Shown: positions 1 to 6,714 of the stretch, in pieces | Position numbering within the stretch: position 1 is the first letter of the stretch | How the letters are laid out: each line of letters begins with the position of its first letter | NCBI GenBank assembly: GCA_934096075.1 | Contig: CAKOLN010000013.1 | Coordinates: 1 to 25,231 of the forward strand | From: an uncultured Bacilli bacterium | Lineage (GTDB): Bacteria; Bacillota_I; Bacilli_A; RF39; UBA660 | DNA length: 25,231 nucleotides | Direction of reading: 5' to 3' | The notes under the pieces: generated by a model | Seen by the model: only the letters and a program-made list of their open reading frames with translations | What the model was told of the DNA's origin: nothing | Database searches by the model: none | Translations under genes and position numbers: made by a program

Positions 1-57
1 TCAACTTAGTCAATCAGGTGAGTGTGGATACACTTCTTTCTCTTTTCAACATAATAA

Positions 58-86
58 ATATTACAATATTTTATATGCTTTGTCAA
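58..86 (-). promoter_or_regulatory. Sigma-A-like promoter reading off the left edge
   Basis: On the minus strand TTGACA (81-86) lies 17 bases before TAATAT (58-63), a near-consensus vegetative promoter. Transcription would start near 50 and leave the window leftward. The transcribed stretch to position 1 has no open frame: the first ATG, near 53, stops within a dozen codons. It is therefore probably the start of a 5' untranslated leader of a gene outside the window. Confidence 0.6.
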
Positions 87-123
87 GTAAAAAATGATTA
101 AGTTTGTTTAAATGGATTAAAAG

Positions 124-1782
124 TTATTTACAGCTATTTTCATAATCAATTACATAAGGACTTTCTGGGGTTCCATTACCGGATACTTTAACACAACTAC
201 TTAATGACAAGACAGGACGTATGGCACCATAATTCCATGCAGTTAATCTATAAGAATTAATAAGTGTATATAGAAATGCATGATATGAATAAACATTGTA
301 TGGAGACATTGTATATATGTTTTTACCTCCTGTAATAGAATCTCCAACACTATTTAAATAATACCAAACTTTAGTGTTATCTGTTGCTGTGTTTGTTCCG
401 CTCACACCTCCGGCAAAAGTAACTTCATCTGCAGTTAATAAAGCTATTGGATATTTTAGTTGTCCATTTCCTCCACCTGTTGTACTTGCACTAAATTTAT
501 CAGCGACAGCTTGAGTACTTTCAAATAATCTTCCATTACCATCTTCTCCACATTTATATGATGGTGCATAATTTGTTTGTAATCTTATGCAAGCTCCATA
601 AATAACATCATCATCAGTATATTCATTAGTTGTACTCCTATCGTTACAGTATATTGCAGATTTACTTATATATTTATCATAATTATTAAATAAATTATTT
701 TCATACCATGTATCTGTATATGCTTTTATTGAACTATCATTTTCGTTTGTTCTGTTGTTTTCTAAAGAATCACTTGTTCCATACATATATCCCATACATA
801 ATTTTGTATCATCACGGATATCACAACTCATTTGACCACTTATGTAACTACTTACTGTATTATGATTATTACCTGAATATAACAGTCTAACACTTCCATC
901 TTCATTGGTTCTTATGATTCTCCAGTAAATATCATCTCCGGTGTTCCAAATGTAACTACAATTTACGTTATAGCTAGTTGCTGAAGTACATTTATCCATA
1001 GTGTTGTAGAGCTTGTATCTAGTATCTGTATCACTATAATATCCAATAACACCTGGCCCATTTGTAGAATATTTTCCAAACTTTACCCAGTTATTAGTTG
1101 TATTACCTGAATAATAATACACTGTGCTTCCATCTTCTGTTTTATTTGTTTGATATATTGTTCCTGTAGTATCAGCTGTATTTATTACACTAAAATCTGT
1201 CCTTTCACTTATTGTTGGATTATCTCTTAGTATAGCATATGTTAATGTTGGGTAACCTCCTTCTGATATGTATAATTTACCACTTAGTTCTGTTCCCATG
1301 TCATCTGATTGATCTGCATTCTCATCATTTGGATATTGTATTGTTATTGTGTAGTTTTGAGTAGTACCTTCATCTATTGATATATTATATGCTAGTGCTA
1401 TATCTTGAGCTTTTGATGACTTTGGTACATCTTCAAAATTTGTCATGTTGTATCCACCATCTGTACTTGTTATTTTGTATTGTAAGTATCCAGTTGTTTT
1501 GAATGTATTTATTAAATCTTTTATTACTATGTTATATTTATATGTACTATTAGATTTATTTTCTACACTAAATGTTTTTGTCATACTCCAGTTATCTTCC
1601 GCTACTACATTTTCTCCTGTTATAGCATCTCCATTATTAAATATTATCCTTAAATCTTTTGTATTTACTGATATATCTTTTTCTTTTCCTACTATTTGTG
1701 TTGCAAAGTATGCTAGTGATATTCCTATTAATGATATTAATACTACTCCTATTCCATACAATGCATATTTCTTTTCTTTCAT
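124..1782 (-). CDS. Secreted/surface protein with N-terminal membrane segment and variable C-terminal domain (cassette 1)
   Basis: A protein of 552 aa from the chosen start (MKEKKYALYG). The start follows GGAAGGA by a few bases; an upstream TTG extension in the same frame crosses the leader hairpin and is not conserved in the sister genes. Residues 6-27 form a hydrophobic export signal or membrane anchor ending near SLAYFA, resembling TasA/camelysin-type secreted proteins. A beta-rich, Thr/Asn-rich region follows. The C-terminal half shares blocks with the two sister genes: TIYQTNKTEDGSTVYYYSG, the YWRIIRTNEDGSVR motif, YCNDRS, YPIALLTADEV, a RPVLSL block and a final GNGTPESPYVI. That half resembles lectin-like or DUF6273-like secreted domains, but the assignment is uncertain. 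No LPXTG or C-terminal membrane anchor is present. Its leader is the only one with 9 G, predicted here to be the expressed state. Confidence 0.85.
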   Translation of the reverse strand: MKEKKYALYGIGVVLISLIGISLAYFATQIVGKEKDISVNTKDLRIIFNNGDAITGENVVAEDNWSMTKTFSVENKSNSTYKYNIVIKDLINTFKTTGYLQYKITSTDGGYNMTNFEDVPKSSKAQDIALAYNISIDEGTTQNYTITIQYPNDENADQSDDMGTELSGKLYISEGGYPTLTYAILRDNPTISERTDFSVINTADTTGTIYQTNKTEDGSTVYYYSGNTTNNWVKFGKYSTNGPGVIGYYSDTDTRYKLYNTMDKCTSATSYNVNCSYIWNTGDDIYWRIIRTNEDGSVRLLYSGNNHNTVSSYISGQMSCDIRDDTKLCMGYMYGTSDSLENNRTNENDSSIKAYTDTWYENNLFNNYDKYISKSAIYCNDRSTTNEYTDDDVIYGACIRLQTNYAPSYKCGEDGNGRLFESTQAVADKFSASTTGGGNGQLKYPIALLTADEVTFAGGVSGTNTATDNTKVWYYLNSVGDSITGGKNIYTMSPYNVYSYHAFLYTLINSYRLTAWNYGAIRPVLSLSSCVKVSGNGTPESPYVIDYENSCK

Positions 1783-1808
1783 ATTTTTCCTTCCTTTCTT
1801 CGAGCACG

Positions 1809-1839
1809 AAAAAATCCATAGACTTGTGCCTATGAATTT
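1809..1839 (-). terminator. Attenuator-like hairpin with U-run in leader 1
   Basis: On the minus strand TTCATAG and CTATGGA pair (7 bp including one G-U, extendable to 10 with flanking A/T) around the loop GCACAAGT, followed by six T. It lies between the leader ORF and the surface gene, so it would be an attenuator and not an end-of-gene terminator. The stem is AU-rich, so its efficiency is uncertain. The sequence is identical in cassettes 2 and 3. The 9-G leader ORF stops at the TAG (1830-1832) that forms the loop-proximal end of the 5' arm. Confidence 0.5.
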
Positions 1840-1937
1840 AATATAAAACAAAAACTATGAGAGTTAGTTAGTAATAACCCCCCCCCGAAATTCGTACCAA
1901 GTTTGGTACTTAATTCAAAGAGAATTAATTCTTTCAT
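1830..1937 (-). CDS. Leader peptide ORF of cassette 1, 35 codons, 9-G frame
   Basis: The ORF starts MKELILFELS after AAAGGAG, with 11 bases between the GGAG and the ATG. It reads through the 9-G tract as Gly-Gly-Gly, continues LLLTNSHSF and ends at TAG inside the 5' arm of the downstream hairpin. Cassette 3 has a synonymous Leu codon change (TTA to CTA) at codon 4, which is consistent with translation. The peptide itself probably has no function apart from carrying the ribosome. I infer this from its position; the family is unknown to me. Confidence 0.5.
   Translation of the reverse strand: MKELILFELSTKLGTNFGGGLLLTNSHSFCFILNS
1878..1886 (-). repeat. Poly-G tract of 9 in leader 1 (candidate phase-variable site)
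   Basis: Nine consecutive C on the plus strand (G on the sense strand) occur in a very AT-rich region. The equivalent tracts in cassettes 2 and 3 have eight. Homopolymers of this size are well-known slipped-strand sites. Nine keeps the leader open to the hairpin; 7, 8 or 10 close it early. Confidence 0.8.
1894..1909. promoter_or_regulatory. Palindrome GTACCAAACTTGGTAC, candidate operator, copy 1
   Basis: Perfect 7-bp arms lie around a 2-base centre, about 60 bases downstream of the promoter -10. The palindrome is identical in all four leader copies, including the decayed one where the leader peptide is not preserved, which favours a DNA or RNA function over coding. A natural candidate ligand is the adjacent XRE-type HTH protein. 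This is inference. Confidence 0.4.
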
Positions 1938-1971
1938 AGTTTTGTTTGCTCCTTTATTTTTTTACATTTTT

Positions 1972-2000
1972 ATTTTACCAAATCACTTGTTGTTATTCAA
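1972..2000 (-). promoter_or_regulatory. Promoter of cassette 1
   Basis: TTGAAT (1995-2000) and TAAAAT (1972-1977) are separated by 17 bases. The -35 box overlaps the stop codon of the upstream HTH gene, so cassettes 2 and 1 abut with no spacer. Confidence 0.65.
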
Positions 2001-2227
2001 GTGGTTTTGGCGAAAAATTTATCAACTGTTACATTCAAAACTTTACTTATTTTATATAGTGTATATACACTTATTCCTTGTATTATATTTTTACTTTCAA
2101 GTGATCCTAAAAGTGGAGTTGATACTCCAATTAGTTTAGATAATTCTTTTTGAGTCAATCCCTTTTGTTGTCTATATTTCTTCACGTTATTTCCTATTAT
2201 CATTTTAAGCTCATTTTCTGTTATCAT
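1997..2227 (-). CDS. Small XRE/Cro-CI-type HTH regulator (copy 1)
   Basis: A 76-aa single-domain DNA-binding protein. The helix-turn-helix core is LTQKELSKLIGVSTP (about residues 24-38), followed by LGSLESKNIIQG and a conserved ISKVLNVTVDKFF tail typical of Cro/CI-fold proteins. The ATG lies 8 bases after the stop of the surface gene at 2236, and its Shine-Dalgarno AGGTGA overlaps that stop, so the two are probably translated from one message. A copy with about 87% identical residues lies at 6471-6707 behind the third surface gene. Likely role: auto- or cross-regulation of the cassettes through the GTACCAA palindrome. The fold is secure; the target is inferred. Confidence 0.85.
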   Translation of the reverse strand: MITENELKMIIGNNVKKYRQQKGLTQKELSKLIGVSTPLLGSLESKNIIQGISVYTLYKISKVLNVTVDKFFAKTT

Positions 2228-2235
2228 ATTGTCAC

Positions 2236-3999
2236 CTAATTTTCAGCACTTACACATATATCATCTATTGTTACTTCATATGGGCTTTCTGGAGTTCCAT
2301 TACCCGATGAATATTTAACACATGCTTTTAAACTCAGTGCTGGACGGACACGATTTTCTGTATCTGGTAAATTACCTCGTATTAATCCTGGATCATCTGA
2401 ATTGCAAACGCACATTACGGCTGAACCAGATGCACTTCCACTTTGCGGAGTCATTGTACACCAGTGGGCTGTTGAACCAACAATCGGTGACTTACCATTA
2501 CTATTTGTATAATACCATGCTTTAGTATTAAGCGCACCATATAAACCACCTGCAAAAGCAACCTCATCAGTTGTCATTAATGCTATTGGATAAGTAAGTT
2601 GTCCGTTTCCTCCGCCTGTTGTACTTGCACTAAATTTATCAGCAACTGATTGGGTTGATTCAATTAATCCATTACTTGTGCTTGCTCCACATTTATAAGA
2701 TGGTGTTTTATTTGTATATATTCTTATATAACCGCCATAAGAAAAAGGATTGTATGTTGTAATGGAATACGTTCCACTTTCTACACTTCTGTCATTACAA
2801 TATATTGCTGTCTTGCTTATATATTTATCATAATTAGTAAGCAGATTATTTTTGTACCATGTATCTATTACTGTTTTTATTGTACTATCATTTGCGTTAG
2901 ATCTATTATTTTCTAATGAATCTGTTGTTCCATACATGTAACCTACATACATCGGATTATTATATGAACTATTATATGCTGATGTTCCAATATGTCCAGA
3001 AGTTGTATTATGACTTGTTCCTGCATAAAGCATTCTTACACTTTTATCTTCATTTGTTCTTATTACTCTCCAATAGAATCCTCCGAATTTTACCCAGTTA
3101 TTTGCTGTATTACCCGAATAGTAGTATACTGTGCTACCATCTTCTGTTTTATTTGTTTGATATATTGTTCCTGTTGTTGTTGCTGTGTTGGTTACACTAA
3201 AGTCTGTTCTTTCACTTACTGTTGGATTATCTATTAGTATTTGTGCTGCTAGTGTTCCTGATTTGAATGCTCCATCTTCTTGTAATGTTACTTCACATGT
3301 TATATTTTTTCTTATGTTATTTATTGTTAGTGTATTATTTGTTAGTGTTCCTCCTGTACAATTTACCTCTGCTTCTTCTAGTGTATATCCTTCATTTGGT
3401 GTTATTGTGAATGTTGTACTTCCATTGAATGTTGTTGTTTTACTTACTGCATCTGATGTTCCATTTGTTACATTCATTGTTACTTTAAATGAATCTGTAT
3501 ACATTTCAGCTATTCTTGTATATCCTGTTTTCTCTTCTACTTTTGTATTATATTGATATCCTCCACTTATATTGAATTCTACTGTTATATCTGTTGTTGC
3601 TTCTATGAATACTTTTACTATTTTTGTTGTCGATGTATTATAGTTATCTATTGTATCACTTACTTTATCTATTGTTGTACTTCCATAATATACTTTTCCT
3701 TCTCCACTTGTTATTTTATAGTCTACTCCATAGTTACTTATTATACTATTTAAACTATTTATTTTTATTTCTACTGCAGTTACTTTTCCTGATGATAAAC
3801 TAACTGTATTTCCACTTATTGTTTCTTCTCCTCCTAGACTACTTATTTCTATTCCATACATTAAGTTTCCTATTCTCAAATCAGTTACTTTATATTCATT
3901 TGTTATTATTTTAAATGATGCATAACTTAATGATAATACCATTATTAATAGAAATGTTATTGTATAGAATATACCTGTTTTTGTTTTTATAAATTTCAT
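2236..3999 (-). CDS. Secreted/surface protein, cassette 2 (poly-G leader OFF frame)
   Basis: A protein of 587 aa from MKFIKTKTG, which follows AGAGGTAAAGG. A longer in-frame start (MDFFV) overlaps the hairpin, lacks a Shine-Dalgarno site, and the matching frame is broken in cassette 1, so I reject it. Residues 8-27 are a hydrophobic export signal (cut or anchor near SYASF). A beta-rich region follows, then a repeat-type domain near residues 170-235 (TFTITPNEGYTLEEAEV and a Cys pair) like those in Gram-positive adhesins. The C-terminal half of about 330 residues carries the same scaffold as cassettes 1 and 3 (GGFYWRVIRTNED, YCNDRS, IALMTTDEVAFAGG, RPALSLKACVKY) with divergent loops. The first 240 residues are almost identical to the protein at 6715-8487. 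The ligand and exact fold are unknown. Confidence 0.85.
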   Translation of the reverse strand: MKFIKTKTGIFYTITFLLIMVLSLSYASFKIITNEYKVTDLRIGNLMYGIEISSLGGEETISGNTVSLSSGKVTAVEIKINSLNSIISNYGVDYKITSGEGKVYYGSTTIDKVSDTIDNYNTSTTKIVKVFIEATTDITVEFNISGGYQYNTKVEEKTGYTRIAEMYTDSFKVTMNVTNGTSDAVSKTTTFNGSTTFTITPNEGYTLEEAEVNCTGGTLTNNTLTINNIRKNITCEVTLQEDGAFKSGTLAAQILIDNPTVSERTDFSVTNTATTTGTIYQTNKTEDGSTVYYYSGNTANNWVKFGGFYWRVIRTNEDKSVRMLYAGTSHNTTSGHIGTSAYNSSYNNPMYVGYMYGTTDSLENNRSNANDSTIKTVIDTWYKNNLLTNYDKYISKTAIYCNDRSVESGTYSITTYNPFSYGGYIRIYTNKTPSYKCGASTSNGLIESTQSVADKFSASTTGGGNGQLTYPIALMTTDEVAFAGGLYGALNTKAWYYTNSNGKSPIVGSTAHWCTMTPQSGSASGSAVMCVCNSDDPGLIRGNLPDTENRVRPALSLKACVKYSSGNGTPESPYEVTIDDICVSAEN

Positions 4000-4024
4000 A
4001 CCTTTACCTCTTTTCTCACACACG

Positions 4025-4055
4025 AAAAAATCCATAGACTTGTGCCTATGAATTT
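4025..4055 (-). terminator. Attenuator-like hairpin with U-run in leader 2
   Basis: The same TTCATAG-loop-CTATGGA hairpin and T6 run as in leader 1. Here the leader ORF stops at 4084-4086, about 30 bases before the hairpin, so a terminating ribosome would not mask it. Confidence 0.5.
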
Positions 4056-4083
4056 AATGTAAAACAAAAACTATGAGAGTTAG

Positions 4084-4152
4084 TTAGTAATAACCCCCCC
4101 CGAAATTCGTACCAAGTTTGGTACTTAATTCAAAGAGAATTAATTCTTTCAT
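4084..4152 (-). CDS. Leader peptide ORF of cassette 2, 22 codons, 8-G frame
   Basis: It has the same MKELILFELS start and AAAGGAG site as leader 1, but eight G shift the frame to Tyr-Tyr-stop straight after the tract. Adding one G would reopen the frame to the TAG in the hairpin at 4046-4048. Confidence 0.45.
   Translation of the reverse strand: MKELILFELSTKLGTNFGGGYY
4094..4101 (-). repeat. Poly-G tract of 8 in leader 2 (candidate phase-variable site)
   Basis: Eight C on the plus strand, one fewer than in leader 1, in otherwise almost identical surroundings. The length difference is what changes the leader's stop codon. Confidence 0.8.
4109..4124. promoter_or_regulatory. Palindrome GTACCAAACTTGGTAC, candidate operator, copy 2
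   Basis: Identical to the copy at 1894-1909 and in the same position relative to promoter and leader start. Confidence 0.4.
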
Positions 4153-4185
4153 AGTTTCGTTTACTCCTTTATTTTTTACATTTTA

Positions 4186-4214
4186 ATTTTATCAAATCAT
4201 CTGTTTTTATTCAA
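4186..4214 (-). promoter_or_regulatory. Promoter of cassette 2
   Basis: TTGAAT (4209-4214), a 17-base spacer, then TAAAAT (4186-4191). It starts about 15 bases past the stop codon of the upstream sigma-factor gene, so cassette 2 has its own promoter. Confidence 0.65.
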
Positions 4215-4228
4215 GAGGTTTTGGTAAT

Positions 4229-5446
4229 TTAATTGAAACGATAATAATTTTCTTTTCTTCTTTTTATTGCTTCATCCGGATCTTCCATATACATTGCCAT
4301 TTTATCAGCATAACTGCTTCTTGAAAGTTTCCTTAAGCACTTAGCTTCTATTTGCCTTATTCTCTCTCTTGTACAACCAAATTCTTGTCCTAATTCTTCT
4401 AAAGTCTTTTCTTCGCTTCCCATAAGACCAAGTCTATGAATTATTACATATCTTTGTTTTTCATCTAAACCTGCATCTATCAAAAATTGTTGCACATCTT
4501 CTTCTATTGAATTTTCATAATACATAGTTTCAGGATCACCATCTTCACTAGGTACTATATCCATTAATTCCTCATCTTCTTTATCACCAATTAAAGAATT
4601 TAAACTTATAACACCACTACGTAAATTTTGAAGTTCCACAACTTCTTTAGTAGAAATACCTAATGCTTCAGCAATTTCTTCAATATTAGGATCTCTATGA
4701 AGTTTTAATGTAAGTAATTCAATCATTTTATTGTATCTTGCTACCATATTTGATTTTTCAATAGGTAGTTTAATAGTTCTACTCTTTTCACTAATACCTC
4801 TTATAATTGCTTGTCTAATCCACCAAGTAGCATATGTACTAAATTTATATCCTTTAGTAACATCAAATAATTCAACTGCTCTCATTAAACCAATATTACC
4901 ATCTTGTATTATATCTAAAAAATCATTTCTATTATGTGAAAAATGTTTAGAAATAGCAACAACAAGTTTTAAATTTCTTTCAGCCATTATTTTTTTAGCT
5001 TTTTCATCACCCTCGAGTATCCTATAACCTAACATTTTTTCTTCTTCCGCTGTAAGTCTTTTAAAAGTACTTATTTCTTTTAAATAAATTCCAACAGAAT
5101 CATCCATAATACTATCATAATTAATTTCTTCTGATTCTTTAATATAATCATTTAAATAAATTCCTTCTATTATACAATATGATTCAATTAATTGAATACA
5201 TACATTATCTTTAAAACATTTTTCTAATCCATTTTTTTGAAATAATTTTATATTATTATCAACTATTATTTTTAAAATTTCACTTAATTGAATAGAATTA
5301 TTTATTAAATTAATATTATTATCAATATTATTAATATAATTTTTTTCTTTTAAATAATTAACTATTTTATTTAAAGATAATAAAGCATCATTATAACTAT
5401 TTATTTTATCTATATTTTTATTTATATATTCTATTATTTCTTGCAT
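4229..5446 (-). CDS. Sigma-70 family RNA polymerase sigma factor (405 aa, group 2-like)
   Basis: A complete sigma-70 layout. A variable Asn/Ile-rich N-terminal part covers about residues 1-110. Region 1.2 follows (DSVGIYLKEISTFKRLTAEEE), then region 2 with NLKLVVAISKHF, IIQDGNIGLMRAVE and the promoter-melting YATWWIRQAIIRGI, then region 3, then region 4.2 TLEELGQEFGCTRERIRQIE, which reads the -35 box. It resembles RpoD, but the region after the WW motif (KLPIEKSNMV) departs from the very conserved primary-sigma sequence and no dnaG is nearby, so an alternative group 2 sigma is more likely. It starts 24 bases after the stop of the other sigma gene, preceded by AGAAAGGAA, so the two form an operon. 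The next feature downstream is the cassette 2 promoter. Its promoter targets cannot be told from sequence. Confidence 0.88.
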   Translation of the reverse strand: MQEIIEYINKNIDKINSYNDALLSLNKIVNYLKEKNYINNIDNNINLINNSIQLSEILKIIVDNNIKLFQKNGLEKCFKDNVCIQLIESYCIIEGIYLNDYIKESEEINYDSIMDDSVGIYLKEISTFKRLTAEEEKMLGYRILEGDEKAKKIMAERNLKLVVAISKHFSHNRNDFLDIIQDGNIGLMRAVELFDVTKGYKFSTYATWWIRQAIIRGISEKSRTIKLPIEKSNMVARYNKMIELLTLKLHRDPNIEEIAEALGISTKEVVELQNLRSGVISLNSLIGDKEDEELMDIVPSEDGDPETMYYENSIEEDVQQFLIDAGLDEKQRYVIIHRLGLMGSEEKTLEELGQEFGCTRERIRQIEAKCLRKLSRSSYADKMAMYMEDPDEAIKRRKENYYRFN

Positions 5447-5470
5447 ATTTTTTCCTTTCTTAATAAAGTA

Positions 5471-6382
5471 TTATAAGTTATCTTTATTTAATTTTAACAT
5501 TGGTTGTGTTTCTGTTTCATCATGTAAATATTCAGCATATGTTTTTATTTTCTTGTATTTTCTTAGTTTTTTTAAAGCAGTTTTTTCTATTTGTCTTACT
5601 CTTTCTATTGATAAACCTATCTTATCGCCAATGCTTTTATAGGTTTCCATTTCATTTCCAAATAATCCATATCTATGAATTATTATGTATCTTTGTCTAT
5701 TATCAAGTTCAGATTTATATAATAAAGTAGGAACTTCTTTTAGCATATCTTCTTTAATTAATGGCTTTTCTTGTAAACATGTATTAGAAGATATTAAATC
5801 AATAAGTTTAGTGTCTTTATCAACCATATGTAAAGATTCAATTGTTAAATCGCTTGATTCTAATCTGGTAAATAGTTCTATCTCATTTAGAGGTAAATTC
5901 ATAAGCTCAGCAATTGTTTCATTATTTGGTAAAACACCATATATAGTAAAATATACGTTTTTAGCTTTTAAATATCTTCCATAATTTTTTATACTTTTAT
6001 TAGTAACACTAAAAGCAGTTTGATATTTAATTATATATCTTTCAATATAGTTTTTTATAAAGTATGTTGCATAGGTAACAAATTTATTTTTCTTATTATA
6101 GTTATAGTTTTCAATTGCTTTTATTAATCCAAAATTTCCTTCTTGTATTATATCTAAATTTGGAACACCTGAATCAAAATAATATTTAGCTATATTAAAT
6201 ACTAGTTTTAAATTGCTTAGAACAAGTATTTTTTTAACATTTTCATTTCCATTTTTTAATTCATTTAATAGTTTTGTTTCATCAATTTCAGGTATATTTA
6301 TATTGTCAACCATTCTTAGATATGTGATTAAAGATTCATCTTTTTCAATTAAATCATTTATGTTTAAAGAATATTTTTTCAT
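5471..6382 (-). CDS. Divergent sigma-70 family sigma factor (303 aa)
   Basis: Region 2 (NLKLVFNIAKYYF, IIQEGNFGLIKAIENY) and region 4.2 (YKSIGDKIGLSIERVRQIE) are clear. The aromatic pair that helps melt the promoter is changed: YATWW becomes YATYF, followed by IKNYIERYI instead of IRQAI. Region 1.2 is reduced to LITYLRMVDNINIPEID. It is therefore a diverged alternative sigma. An extended -10 promoter lies upstream and the ATG follows AGGGGGC. It is the first gene of a two-sigma operon lying between two surface-protein cassettes. It could have specialised promoter targets or be decaying; the frame is intact, which argues against decay. Confidence 0.85.
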   Translation of the reverse strand: MKKYSLNINDLIEKDESLITYLRMVDNINIPEIDETKLLNELKNGNENVKKILVLSNLKLVFNIAKYYFDSGVPNLDIIQEGNFGLIKAIENYNYNKKNKFVTYATYFIKNYIERYIIKYQTAFSVTNKSIKNYGRYLKAKNVYFTIYGVLPNNETIAELMNLPLNEIELFTRLESSDLTIESLHMVDKDTKLIDLISSNTCLQEKPLIKEDMLKEVPTLLYKSELDNRQRYIIIHRYGLFGNEMETYKSIGDKIGLSIERVRQIEKTALKKLRKYKKIKTYAEYLHDETETQPMLKLNKDNL

Positions 6383-6406
6383 TATATGCCCCCTAAAACG
6401 ACTGTT

Positions 6407-6415
6407 ATTATACCA
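6407..6415 (-). promoter_or_regulatory. Extended -10 promoter of the two-sigma operon
   Basis: The minus strand reads TGGTATAAT about 25 bases before the ATG. No good -35 box is present, which is usual for extended -10 promoters. Confidence 0.5.
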
Positions 6416-6460
6416 TAAATATAAATAAATGCATACTATTTAAGAAAATTTTTTATTTAT

Positions 6461-6491
6461 AAAAAAGATACTAATTAAAATTAGCATCTTT
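6461..6491 (-). terminator. Intrinsic terminator overlapping the end of HTH copy 2
   Basis: A 12-bp stem (AAAGATGCTAAT with ATTAGTATCTTT, one G-U), a TTTA loop and a T-run. It includes the last codons of the HTH gene and ends the cassette 3 transcript before the sigma operon. Confidence 0.8.
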
Positions 6492-6707
6492 AAAGAATTT
6501 ATCAATAGTGACATTTAACACTTTACTTATTTTATATAGTGTGTATATGCTTATTCCTTGTATTATATTTTTACTTTCAAGAGATCCTAAAAGTGGAGTT
6601 GATACTCCAATTAGTTTGGATAATTCTTTTTGTGTCAATCCCTTTTGTTTTCTATATTTCTTTATATTATTTCCTATTATCATTTTAAGTTTATTTTCAT
6701 TTATCAT
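6471..6707 (-). CDS. Small XRE/Cro-CI-type HTH regulator (copy 2)
   Basis: A 78-aa paralogue of the HTH protein at 1997-2227 with the same LTQKELSKLIGVSTP core. Differences are conservative (Val/Ile, Gln/Lys) except for the last residues, which here read FFKDANFN because the gene runs into its own terminator. It starts 7 bases after the surface gene, with AGGTGA overlapping that gene's stop, as in copy 1. The conserved pairing of surface gene and HTH gene suggests they move and work as a unit. Confidence 0.85.
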   Translation of the reverse strand: MINENKLKMIIGNNIKKYRKQKGLTQKELSKLIGVSTPLLGSLESKNIIQGISIYTLYKISKVLNVTIDKFFKDANFN

Positions 6708-6714
6708 ATATCAC

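Larger units (their letters stand above)
1846..1947 (-). repeat. Inverted repeat enclosing the leader ORF of cassette 1
   Basis: The minus-strand sequence AAACAAAACTATGA (1934-1947) is complementary to TCATAGTTTTTGTTT (1846-1860) with one bulged base. It brackets most of the leader ORF and the G-tract. In cassettes 2 and 3 the first arm reads AAACGAAACTATGA, which turns one A-U pair into G-U while the other arm is unchanged, so pairing would survive in RNA. It may be a long-range RNA stem competing with translation of the leader. Confidence 0.45.

Noticed and set aside
1783..1851. Longer start (TTG) for the cassette 1 surface protein
   Set aside because: The extension crosses the leader hairpin, is not followed in the same frame in cassettes 2 and 3, and the downstream ATG has the better ribosome site.
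1846..1947. Invertible DNA segment flanked by the AAAC...TCATAG repeats
   Set aside because: All four copies have the same orientation, no recombinase gene is in the window, and the one sequence change fits RNA (G-U) pairing better than DNA.
1809..2000. Known riboswitch (such as c-di-GMP or preQ1) in the leaders
   Set aside because: I could not match any conserved riboswitch core; the conserved parts are a palindrome, a small ORF and a simple hairpin.
2916..3753. Plus-strand open frames opposite the surface genes
   Set aside because: They are Tyr/Cys/Ile-rich mirror frames of Thr/Asn-rich coding DNA, lack ribosome sites and recur wherever the surface genes are repeated.
4000..4035. MDFFV start of the cassette 2 and 3 surface proteins
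   Set aside because: It sits in the hairpin 3' arm, has no Shine-Dalgarno site, and the equivalent frame in cassette 1 runs out of frame with the gene. The MKFIK start has AGAGGTAAAGG before it.
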